From Ancylostoma caninum (taxonomy: Eukaryota; Nematoda; Chromadorea; Rhabditida; Ancylostomatidae): a DNA stretch of 64,000 nt. How positions within the stretch are numbered: position 1 is the stretch's first letter; the number at the start of each line of letters is the position of its first letter. Shown here piece after piece: positions 10,736-19,973 of the stretch. The stretch covers positions 124,001 through 188,000 of the forward strand of contig JBAJFG010000587.1 in the NCBI GenBank assembly GCA_037903475.1, read 5' to 3'. Both the position numbers and the translations under genes were made by a program. The notes beneath the pieces are model-generated. The model made no database searches and had not been told where the DNA came from. It saw only the letters and a program-made list of their open reading frames with translations.

Positions 10736-11078
10736 AGCCGAAGAACTACAAGAAACAACTTTAAATCCAAATTTGCCCTGTCTGAAGTGGGTTCACCACT
10801 TCTATGCTGTCCTTTCATCAGTAGAGATTCCTCTCCAAACGCCATTGATTTCCTTAGCCAATTAAGCCACATTTGATCTACGATTGAAGTCGAACGGTTG
10901 TCGTTTGCGGGGAGTTTCAATTTTGTCGACTTGGGTGATTACAATCCATGCTGTAGAAAGCAAGGTAAAACGAGAATTCAGGAATGAGGTTACGATATTC
11001 AGAAAGAGCAAATCAAGGGCTTCAAAATAGAGTATGACGTTGAAAAAAAACCGAACGATCTTATTCCCCAACCCAATA

Positions 11079-11965
11079 CTAGAACGCTATCTATAGAAGA
11101 ATAGCCAGCTACTTGGCTGGAAATAATCTTATTTCACCAAATCAGCATGTCTTTCTGAGCAAGCGATCAACCACCTCAGCTTTACTGTCTACAGTGTCCC
11201 TTTGGAAGAAAGAGATAGAAAAAGGAAATTTCGTTTCGGTATGTTACACTGACTATAGGAAAGCGTTTGATTCAATTTCCATACCTTTGCTTTTGCGTAA
11301 ACTCACATCCTTTGGCATAAATGGATGCTTATTACGGTTTCTTTTTTCTTTCCTAACAGCGAGATCTCAGAGTGTTATTAAAAACGAATCACGGTCACGT
11401 AGTTACAAAACGACAAGTGATGTAGCACAGGGCACATGCATTGGACCGCTAATGTTTTTGATGTATGTGAATGATTTACCGGAAGTGCTTCCCCATGGCT
11501 CCTTTTCTTCTATGTACGCAAACGATGCTAAAATATACTCCATAAATGGCTGTACTCTACTTCAAATTGCTCTCGACGCAGTGGTCCAATGGTCTAGAAC
11601 ATGGGAGCTTGATATCTCGCTGAAGAAAACAGCAACAATGTGTTTCGAAAGAAATCACCCAAATGTTCATTTCGCCATAACCGGACAAAAATTGTCCCAC
11701 TCAAACAAAGTGCGCGACTTACGTATTACTAACACAGATAAGTTCGAATTTGACGACTATATAAAGGAAATAGTAGCTAAGGCAAGCTGCAAATCAAACT
11801 ATATACTGCGTGCGTTCAAGTCCAGAGATTCCATCCTAGGCTGCTCTTCAAACTTTTCACAGTTTTTGTCAGACCACAACTAGAATATTGTTGTCAACTA
11901 TGGTCTCCTTACAAGAAAACCTCGGTTGATAACATTGAGCAAATCCGAAAAAGCTTTACCTACCG
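11079..11965 (+). pseudogene. CR1-like LINE reverse transcriptase, catalytic part
   Basis: Open from about 11086 to 11883 with RT motifs: NQHVFLSKRSTTSALL, motif A CYTDYRKAFDSI, motif B region VAQGTCIGPLMFLMYVNDLP and motif C as MYANDAK. The first aspartate of the usual FADD box is Asn, so the polymerase should be dead. Past a frameshift the C-terminal LEYCCQLWSPYKK motif follows and the element ends at about 11965 against the CGAATATTCG array. It is the 3' half of the LINE at 8669-9042. Confidence 0.88.
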
Positions 11966-11969
11966 ATGC

Positions 11970-12150
11970 TTTCTACTCTAGTTCTAACCGAATATTCGTA
12001 TTCGAATAAATATTCGAAAAAATTCGAATATTCGAATATTCGAATATTCGAGAATCCCCCACTATTCGAACACATTCGAATTCGAATATTCGGCAGGTCG
12101 CACTATTCGTATATATTCGAATATTCGAAGCCCATATTTGATATTCGATC
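11970..12150. repeat. CGAATATTCG array, left end of hAT element 1
   Basis: Many overlapping copies of the palindrome CGAATATTCG or TATTCGAATA. Just outside is CTCTAGTTCTAACCGAATA, which resembles the right end TAGAGTGTTGACCGAAT of hAT copies A and B. Together with the transposase exons at 12261-12967 this marks the array as a subterminal repeat of a hAT transposon. Confidence 0.65.
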
Positions 12151-12260
12151 GCCATTCAAAGCAAAAAAACTAGCGTGTATTCTTTAGCTGTACTAGGGAT
12201 GTAACCGGACAGCGTTAGCAACACAACTTTCGCGTAAAATAAAACATGCAACACTTTCAG

Positions 12261-12967
12261 CGTGCAACTCCACTGGTAACGAAGAATCTCAGAACGACGC
12301 CCCGACCACATTATCTAGAGATGCACGGACGTCATTTTGGGAACCGCTCTCGGAGTCGGAAAGGGAACCAGGGACTAAAAGGTGTCTGCTGTCCACACAG
12401 GGAGAGGAGATGATGGTGAGCACAGATTGGGACGCGAATTTCTCGAATCCTTCGAAATCACTGTTTTTACAGATTGAAATCCAACAGTATTCGCTTCCTT
12501 TGGAGAAGCAGAGGCCCGACAAGGATTCATGTCCGTTCCAATGGTGGAAAAATCATGCTGGAGAGTTTCTGCTGCTTTATAAGGAACCGCCGCGTTATCT
12601 CTATATTCCAGCTACGTCTGTGGATTGCGAGCGACTTTTCAGGTATTTACATCTAACTCCATGCTTCACCCATGACCAACACTCCTGAATTTATCCCTTT
12701 AGCCTCGCCGGAATTGTGTTCTCAAACAAGCGTCGGAGGCGTCTTAGTGGGAAACATGCGCGCTTTCTCCTGATGTGCAAAGCACATGCCAATGAGGATG
12801 TTGGGAGGTGAGTTGAGGACAATGACAAACCAACTGCATCAATACTTTGTGCTAAAACACTGTGTCTTTTATCTTCCAATTTCAGGGAGCGTAAATCATG
12901 GTCGGCCAGTGACATCAAGAGGTACTCTAAGAGCGATATAGCCGTGGGCGAAATCGATGATAGCTGA
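12261..12967 (+). pseudogene. hAT transposase C-terminal exons
   Basis: Four spliced exons fit in phase: 12261-12415, 12473-12642, 12703-12807 and 12886-12967, with TTTCAG/TTTTACAG/CTTTAG/TTTCAG acceptors and GTGAGC/GTATTT/GTGAGT donors. Exon 2 reads EIQQYSLP, RPDKDSCPFQWWKNHAGEF, YIPATSVDCERLF and exon 3 continues SLAGIVFSNKRRRRLSG. This is the hAT C-terminal dimerisation domain (hATC), required for transposase assembly. Exon 4 ends KRYSKSDIAVGEIDDS-stop. The BED finger and catalytic region upstream are missing, so the element is internally deleted. Splice sites and frames are intact across the remaining exons, so this deletion copy may be fairly recent. Confidence 0.85.
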
Positions 12968-13174
12968 AAGCAATAGGATCATAATCTGTACCATCCCATA
13001 GGAAGATAGCTGATTTTGTCTTTACGTATAAGCTGACAACAGAAGAGAGCGATTTGAAGCTACATATATGATATTTTTGAAAGACCATCTATGTTAGGAA
13101 TTACAAGGGGTCATTCATATCGCATTAAACCTGAGAAGGCAAAAACAGCTGCTTATGCGGGTCGTTTCTTGTCA
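12968..13174 (+). repeat. 207-bp direct repeat, copy 1
   Basis: Near-identical to 13669-13875 (offset 701 bp). It begins directly after the hAT stop codon. The unit spans AAAGCAATAGGATCATAATC to GGGTCGTTTCTTGTCA. No conserved reading frame is apparent; it looks like a recent partial tandem duplication that includes the right CGAATATTCG array. Confidence 0.85.
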
Positions 13175-13469
13175 CTTCAACTTCTAAGGAGGGACACGAG
13201 GATCTCTCAAGACTTGATTATGGTGGCTCATCAGATTGTGGTTTGAACGACTCTCACGAATACGCTGAGTAGTCGTTTTTTTCTGTTTTCATTGTTCTAT
13301 GCCAGTACTGTTTAAGTTGTTGTTCTACTGTTGACGTTTAGTATTTTCTTCGTTTTGCGCAGGGTTTATTGTTGAAGATTCCTGTTGTCGTCTTTCCTTG
13401 AGATACTTACTATTGAAGTTTTGCTTTCGTTGTTCTGTGCTAGGTTTACTGTCGAAGTTTAGTTTAAGA

Positions 13470-13612
13470 AGAATATTCGAAACCCTTGATATTCGAATAT
13501 TCGAATTCGAATACTTCTGACATTGGACGTTCGAATAATATTCATTCGTTCGAGTGGTTTCTGAAGAGTCGTATATTCGATATTCGAATATTCGAAGCTC
13601 CTCTTCGAATGT
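13470..13612. repeat. CGAATATTCG array, right end of hAT element 1
   Basis: Second cluster of CGAATATTCG palindromes, placed 3' of the hAT C-terminal exons and between the two 207-bp repeats. The exact transposon end could not be read here. Confidence 0.6.
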
Positions 13613-13668
13613 GTTAACTATACTTTCTGCGAAAGGGACTGTTAAGGATATCGTATGAAAAGCGTTTA

Positions 13669-13875
13669 AAAGCAATAGGATCATAATCTGTACCATCCCG
13701 TAGGAAGATAGCTGATTTTGTCTTTATGTATAAGCTGACAACAGAAGAGAGCGATTTGAAGCTACATATATGATATTTTTGAGAGACCATCTATGTTAGG
13801 AATTACAAGGGGTCATTCATATCGCATTAAACCTGAGAAGGCAAAAACAGCTGCTTATGCGGGTCGTTTCTTGTC
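13669..13875 (+). repeat. 207-bp direct repeat, copy 2
   Basis: Second copy of the repeat at 12968-13174 with only a handful of differences. Confidence 0.85.
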
Positions 13876-14079
13876 AGATCGGTACGTGAGTGGAATAACT
13901 TCGATGCTACCTTATTCAGGTGGGAGCGATCTTGTTCATTCCAGGCTCACCTAATCGGTACTTACAAGCTACCTGATACCGAGCTAACCTGTGTACTCTT
14001 CCACAGCTAAATTGTATCTGCTCCCTCCAATTTGTATCACTAACTGACGTTGTTTCGTGTTCGATTTCTTTAAATTCTT

Positions 14080-14430
14080 TGTTGTTCTCCTGCACATTAC
14101 TAACTTGTAGGCTATTCACTCTGTGCGGTTATGTGCCCACCCAGAATTTCTCCCCTGCCTCCGATAGATGGACTTCGGGGACGTTGGCGGACCTACTAAG
14201 CTGGTATCCAGAATTCTTGATTCGTGCTCTCAAGGACTTGCGGTGTTGGCGGGCCACTGCCCTTCTGAACCGAGCGATCCATCCCCCCCCCTACCCTTCC
14301 CCTTCCCTCAGCTCCATGAACAGAGGAGCGAAATCGGTTACATTGAGTTGTCTTTTACCTTAACACTTTACTTTCCTATTCATATTGTGAATGCCGATAG
14401 CATAAATAAATAAACTAATTAATAGATTTC
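14080..14430 (+). mobile_element. Probable LINE 3' tail
   Basis: A block with a C-rich tract (CCCCCCCCTACCC) is followed by TTCATATTGTGAATGC and a (TAAA)n-like tail at 14400-14425, the usual form of a non-LTR 3' end. A frame reads through it (YVPTQNFSPASDRWTSG) but no RT motif is present. Family not determined. Confidence 0.35.
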
Positions 14431-14516
14431 TAGTCAGAACCAAGAGCCATTCAATGAATCTTAAGGATGAATGCTTATCGATCACCAGCGAGCTGCCCTC
14501 TTATATAGATTTTTGT

Positions 14517-14810
14517 TAATTCTGATCGAGTCGTGGTAGAGCGGTCAGTCTCCATTGCCCGCCACCACTGACGACGAGCGAGCGGTCACCCGGCGCTACT
14601 CACCATCAGTGCCGTGTCAAGAGGTGTGCACACGTTTTCAGTTGTGTAGGAGCCTTTCCGGTGATTGAAAAATGAGTTTTCGAACTTTAAGCTTGATTGC
14701 TAATGCACTTGATGGGACAGCTTCAACAAGTTGTTTAACTCATTTCAGGCCCTGAACAAAGAGATAGCTCCGAAACGTTGGCGTTTTAACAAACTGGTTA
14801 CCAGTCTCGC
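14517..14810 (+). mobile_element. Possible PLE-type 3' tail
   Basis: The region ends in CCCTGAACAAAGAG, a short hairpin and CTCCGAAACGTTGGCG (about 14742-14780). This layout is similar to the 3' tail after the PLE fragment at 17225-17260 (GGCGCCGAAACGTTAGC). No GIY-YIG frame is present upstream. The call is by motif layout only. Confidence 0.3.
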
Positions 14811-15180
14811 GCCCAGTTGAATATAAAATAATACGAAGCTCAAATCATGCCGAGATTCACAAACAGCCGATGCTGGAAGCTAAAAGATGTTAGCGTTGGA
14901 AAGGTGAGGGGGACATGTTTGAGCAACGAGGCCAGAATAACATTTAGCAACCACAATATCCTATCCATAGGGCCACCCACACTACTTATTATGCGTCGAA
15001 CCTTGAAGTCTCAAGGGTCATTAGAAGTGAGAGCAGCGAGTAAGAGTTTATGCATTTTTACGAGGACATAAAGCACCGGACATACAGGAAGATCACGTAT
15101 GAGTTGTAGAGATACCACCGGCAAATCTAAAGACTCAACTCGTTCGCAATCGTCTCTATGATCGGCTCTGTATAACGCCC
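14811..15180. other. Unassigned DNA
   Basis: A 74-codon plus frame (14847-15071) has no recognisable domain and no paralogue in the window. Nothing else is supported. Confidence 0.3.
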
Positions 15181-16540
15181 AACTGGGTTACTCCATTCCG
15201 CTCTGAAAAATGGAAAAATAAAGTGTAACCGTGTAAATTGACTGTTTGGTCCCATCTCCCAATGTATCATAATTATACTGCACCTTAAGTAACAAATGAA
15301 TAAAAACATTCACTCATGCGGGAATTCCTGTCTCAAATTTGAAATAAGTAGTGGCAAGTGTTCTTCGATTAGACTTGCAGTCCCACCAGGATCGGATCAT
15401 TCTGAGGCGGAACAGGAGCAGGTAAGGACAATTCACCATGAGGGCTTCCACAGCAGCAGGATCGCCGTGCAAGTTCGTCGGGATTCGAGCAACATTGGAC
15501 CTCTCGTGCAAGATTTTGGCACGTGCAGAAACAAGGAATCTGGCAGGTAGAGGACGTCAGAAAGGACGGATGTTTTCGAACGCCTTGGTATCCACTAACA
15601 GGGTTCTAGCCTATTATCGACTTTTACGTCTGAAATGATAGCATAGATGGTGATTATACACAGCAGCAGCATCGCCCGTTGTCATCTCTGACCAGCTTCT
15701 AGATTCACGGCGTTTCACAAAGTTCCAGGGCGGCAGCTTGCGAGGCTGAACATGAAGACAGACTGGTCAAAAATACTTTTTTCTGAGGCTCCGAACACTA
15801 AAAATCGGGGTCAGGTGATGTTCTTCCGATGAAAAAAGTTTAACTTGGGTGGCTCAGATAGAAATGCCTACTACTGGAGGGAGTTATGCAGTTCGTCGGC
15901 AAAGATACTTCAGGACTGGCACTGTTATGGTGTTATGCGGCTTCTTTTCAGAAGGAGTGTTCGTCATCACCTTCGCTTTGACTCCAATGAACTCACCCGC
16001 CTGTCTGGAGATGAGCAGTGTCTGACTCTTACCATATCTGAGCAAGGACGATGGAGAGCCATTGATTTTACGGCAGGACAAAGCAACAATCTACATCGAC
16101 CACTCGGGGAAGACGTGGTTGCAGTACCACAACGTGGTCGCTATGGCTTCGTTCATCTGCAGTATCTCTTATTCCGACTGCAGAAGCCAAAATCTTTGCA
16201 CGAGATTGTCAATGGTGCTCGAATCTCGACGATCTTGCACGGTGATCCTGCTGCTGTGGAGGCCCTCATGGTGAATTGTCCTTACCTGCTCCTGTTCCGC
16301 CTCAGAATGATCCGATAATGGTGGGACTGTAAGTCTAATTGAAGAACACTTGCCTCTACTTATTCCAAATTTAAGGGCAGCACCCACGGATTCATTATTC
16401 ATTTTTTACTTATTCATTTTTATTTTTCATTTTTTACTTGACCGGCCCGTATAGTTATGATACATTGGGAGATGGGACCAAACAGTTAATTTACACGGTT
16501 ACACTTTAATTTTCCATTTTTCAGAGCGGAATAGAGTAAC
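15181..16540. repeat. Inverted duplication with a conserved open frame
   Basis: Arms 15181-15510 and 16200-16540 are inverted copies around a ~690-bp spacer. In both arms the same frame, pointing inward-to-outward (minus in the left arm, plus in the right), reads GDPAAVEALMVNCPYLLLFR followed by LRMIR. Differences between arms are largely synonymous, which suggests past coding constraint. The right arm belongs to a 157-codon plus frame (15845-16318). The left arm keeps the frame to a stop near 15314. No family was recognised. Confidence 0.5.
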
Positions 16541-16639
16541 ATGAGGTTTTCGGGAACGCCGAATTCATTGGTAGCAGTGACGTTTGTCAGGAATGTGTGC
16601 GAGAGCAGATAGCGTTATTTTTGGGATGCCCGTATATTT

Positions 16640-17262
16640 ATGATACGCACTGTATGCCCATTTGGCAAGGGTGGAGACTGTATGGTCTCAAACGTAGTCC
16701 ATTTCATCACCTGCCAGGGATGTGGAGATCAGTACATTGGTGAAACCGGGAGTCTGCTGTATATTCGCGTCAAGGAATACCTGGGCGGCATGACTAGATC
16801 AAGAATAGCAACACCTCTGGGAGCTCATCGCAGACACAATCATGGGAACAATTCATTTGAGGTGGCTGTCACTATCCTATCGTAGCCCGCAGAACATTAG
16901 AAGCGTTTTGGATAACCCCGAGGGATCCTAAAATGAATAGGAAGGGAGGCGCATTGCCGTGACAAACGAACTGGGCCTGTACCAAGACCCTGGCGGGTTT
17001 TGATCTACGGGGTCAGGCGTGGGGGCACCCTGCTTACTAGTAGCGGGCACCCATTCAACGCGGCGGTATCATTACATCGCGGCTAAATGGCTATCTAGGT
17101 AAGCATTGACGGGTTTTACTAAACTGATCTTGTTTTTTGCTTTTACTCTCATGTTATTTAGATTATCACTTGTGGGCTGACTGGACATTTGGGGAGGATA
17201 TACTACATTTGTTTCTGTCTTTACAGGCTCTAACGAAGGCAAGGCGGCGCCGAAACGTTAGC
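16640..17262 (+). mobile_element. Penelope-like element fragment, third lineage
   Basis: A GIY-YIG frame at 16640-16885 reads CPFGKGGDCMVSNVVHFITC, QGCGDQYIGETGSLLYIRV and continues past a stop as RTLEAFWITPRDPKMNRK. It differs strongly from copies 1 and 2, so it is another PLE lineage. The tail ends with GGCGCCGAAACGTTAGC at about 17244. RT is missing and stops interrupt the C-terminus. Confidence 0.78.
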
Positions 17263-17329
17263 AGGAATGAAGGCTGTGAAAATCTTGGTTTACTACTTAA
17301 GTTGCTTGGGAGAGCACATGGAAGCAACC

Positions 17330-17960
17330 ATTCATGGTGATAACTGGCAAGGAAACAAAGTCAGTCCTACTTTCAGCAAAATGCCATCAATTTCTGATAT
17401 TATTACTATTTTGTGCCCAAAATCAAATATTTTCGTAGCAATAGATCACTACAACATTCATCAGATATGATTCAAACACGAGGGGACCATTGCTAACACA
17501 AGCAGTCAATTTCCATCACCCAATAAAAGTTGCAGCTCCAATTGAAGAATATGATAGGAACACTTCATCTTTTATCACTTCTCGTTTCTGCAACTTCACC
17601 GCAAGTGATTCCCATCCTTTTTTCTTGCTACTTTTTTCTTGCTTCACAGAATACGACTATTTGGCAAAGGAGAGGTAAAAATAAAACTCCATTTTCTTTT
17701 CCAAGTTCTTCATTTCCAAATGCTTTTTAAAAACATGAACTGTTAGAGAAGTCATTTTTGTACACATGTATAGAAGGTATCGTACCGGAGAATTTTTTTC
17801 TAATCCACGGGATCCGGGGAAAGAGCAACATCGTGTCCAGATTGGTGGCCTCCAAAGGTAAATAAGACAGAGCAAGCAAGGCACGCAACGGTTAATTGTG
17901 CCACCAGAGCAGTTTAGGTTGGTGTTGATTTGGTGTTTCCTTGCATAGAGGCTGTCATAT
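17330..17960 (+). repeat. Segmental duplication S, copy S1
   Basis: Aligns with 42071-42130 plus 43424-43676 plus 46738-46945 (S2) and with the reverse complement of 50430-51345 (S3). The left part has a leader-like frame starting CATGGTGATAACTGGCAAGG and then KCHQFLILLLFCAQ. The right part has the Cys/Trp exon ATSCPDWWPPK followed by GTAAAT. At 17657-17664 it holds the uninterrupted site CTATTTGG where hAT copy B sits in S2. S1 itself is decayed, with stops in both frames. Confidence 0.75.
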
Positions 17961-17986
17961 TTTGTGTTCAGCGCATTCGAAAATCG

Positions 17987-17989
<3 letters not shown>

Positions 17990-18026
<37 letters not shown>
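17990..18026. repeat. (TA)n microsatellite
   Basis: About 18 TA units directly abut the CTAGCG end of element E1. The same arrangement is seen at 21842-21855 and 22137-22159. Confidence 0.95.
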
Positions 18027-18027
<1 letters not shown>

Positions 18028-19400
18028 TAGCGCCCCTTCGGGACGCTGGAAAGTGGGGTGGGGCAGCCAAATGGGGAATGTGCAAAAGCTTCGCATTTGC
18101 CAAATCCCTAGAAAATTGACAAAGAAGCAAGACTAATAATTAAATGGGCTCAAATATGAAATCCTTCTTATGAGTTGGGTATGAGTATAAGAAATCCGTT
18201 CTCCATCGTAGGGTGTATTCGCGCGTTTTCCTCACTGTTGGGCAGCGGCGGATCCTTTCTCAATCGGCGGACCCCGACGAGACTCGCATCCGGGCATTGT
18301 CAACACTATCGGGCCAAAGCAAACCCCTTTCCTGGTGTTCTCCACAGCATTGGGCTACGGCAGGTTGTTCCTCCATTGGTGCACCACCATTCTGGAGACT
18401 TTCTCACTGCTGGGCCAGAGCGGATCCTTTCTCCGTCGGCGGGCCCGTATCCTGGCGTTCTCCACCCCGTTGGGCCAGGGCAGACACGTTCTCCGTCGGT
18501 GGACTCGAATCCTGGCGTTCCCCACACCATTGGGTCACAGCGAGCCCTTCCTCAATTGATGGACCCGTATCCTTTCGTCCTCCTCACTGTCGGGCCACAG
18601 CGGGCCCTTCCTGAGCATCCACATCGTAGACCCGTATCCTCGTTTTCCCCACACCATTTGGTGGCGGGCCCTTCTTTCATCTGAGGGCTCGCAGTCTAGC
18701 GTCTTGCTCACTGTTGGGTCACAGCGGATCCGTTCATCGTCGACTGAACCGTATCAAGGTATCCTCCTCCTTACTGAGTCACAGCGGACCCATTCTATAA
18801 AGGCAGACCCGTATCCTGGTGATTCCCAAACTATTGGGCAACGGAGAGCCCCCCTCCCTCTGTGGCCCCGTATCCTGGCGTCCCCCACACCAATGGGCCA
18901 CAGCGGGCCCTTCTTCCATCTGAGGACCAGCATTCTTGCATCTTCCTCACAGATAGGCTAAGCCGGACCACTTCTCCACTGCCGAACTCGCACCCTGGCA
19001 TTCTCCACACTATTGGACATAGGCGAGCCCGTATCCTGGCCTTGGGCCACAGCGGGTCCTTCCTCCATTGGCGGACCAGCATTCTGGTGTTTTCACCGTT
19101 GGGCCACACCGGATCCTTACTTCATCAGTGGACCCATATCCCCCATGTTACTGAGCCAGAGCGAACCGATCCTATAGTGGCGGATCTGTATGCTGGTTGC
19201 TGCAGCTCTATTGGGCCACAATGGGCCCTTCAGCAGTCGGTCCGCCCTAATTCCGGCGTTTTTCCTCCAATTAGGCCGGACTCTCCCTCCATCGGCCAAA
19301 CCGTATCCTAGCGCCACAACACACCTGTTTTCTATCAGAGCCCCCATACCCTTTCTGAATCCCCTGAGTGATGGTAAAGGCTTGGGAGTTACTCAGAAAT
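18027..19400 (+). mobile_element. CTAGCG element E1 with ~60-bp minisatellite
   Basis: Begins CTAGCGCCCCTTCGGGACG at the (TA)n tract, then a conserved ~170-bp segment (GTGGGGTGGGGCAGCC, AAGCTTCGC, CAAATCCCTAGAAAA, ATGAGTTGGGTATGAG) shared with 23585-23720 and, more distantly, with E2 and E4. From about 18230 a degenerate tandem array of ~60-bp GC-rich units runs to about 19390, with units built around GGGCCACAGCGG, CGGACCCGTATCC and TGGCGTTCTCC. Long open frames on both strands follow from the array and are not considered genes. The right end was not identified. Confidence 0.7.
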
Positions 19401-19483
19401 TTTAATTAGCTACATATATGTTGATTTTGATCACCTAATGGTTCATTGGTTACATAATGTCATGCCTTAATATGCTAAAGCGT

Positions 19484-19717
19484 TTATTCTGTATGTTGGT
19501 GCACAAGATTTCTCGAAATGAACGGATATCGTAACTGCAAAATCGCGTCGAGACCTTGGCAGGGGCGGGAAAAGTACACCCAAGTGAGCCGACCGTGTAG
19601 ATCCAACCATCTTCCAGCTTCCGAAACGCTCATAGTTATTGAAGAACCCGCCGTCTCCTCAGTGGAGGTGCCTGGGGCGTCGCGATAGTGGAAGATCGGT
19701 TTTCCTGCTGCGTACAT
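19484..19717 (-). CDS. Unidentified 77-codon frame
   Basis: This minus-strand frame has balanced composition (MYAAGKPIFHYRDAPGTSTE ... YPFISRNLVHQHTE) and sits between two minisatellite elements. No domain, signal peptide or paralogue is visible. The adjacent plus frame at 19779-19967 (HFAPQPAPQEYGVYECRR) is similarly protein-like. Either could be a fragment of an older repeat. Weak call. Confidence 0.22.
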   Translation of the reverse strand: MYAAGKPIFHYRDAPGTSTEETAGSSITMSVSEAGRWLDLHGRLTWVYFSRPCQGLDAILQLRYPFISRNLVHQHTE

Positions 19718-19973
19718 TGTGCAGCATGAAAACTTGTAAACATTCCCTCACCCCTATGCCGCGAGACCGCCAGCGAAGGTGATGAAATCACTACCTCGTG
19801 CATGCGGGAGAGCCAGTAGTGACGTAATTGCGAGTCCCTACACGAATGTGTCTGAGTCCCTAAAAATAGGCCATTTCGCCCCACAGCCTGCGCCTCAAGA
19901 GTACGGTGTCTATGAGTGCCGTCGCATATATCTAGCCGCTCTAGACCCCTTACGGCACTTTGTTTAATAGATA

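Larger units (their letters stand above)
9045..11076 (-). mobile_element. Degenerate mellifera-type mariner, split by a PLE
   Basis: The terminal repeats are inverted: TTGGGTTGGGGAATAAGTTC at 9045 and its reverse complement (one change) ending at 11076. A TA follows at 11077-11078, and the matching left TA has become CA. TTGGGTTGG is the start of mellifera-subfamily mariner ends. The N-terminal transposase helix-turn-helix is readable on the minus strand at about 10740-10890 (AKEINGVWRGISTDERTA, then FRQGKFGFK) with two stop codons. Removing the element rejoins the LINE frame as ISK-V-LER, which supports the boundaries. A PLE on the plus strand fills most of its interior. Confidence 0.82.

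Noticed and set aside
11973..12187. Frames of Asn/Ile/Arg/Phe/Glu repeats in CGAATATTCG arrays (also at 24.5, 26.6, 43.7 and 46.5 kb)
   Set aside because: Translation of a palindromic tandem repeat, identical in type on both strands.
17657..18130. 157-codon minus frame with a long Tyr-Ile repeat
   Set aside because: It reads through the (TA)n tract and the CTAGCG tip; it joins unrelated sequences and has no domain.
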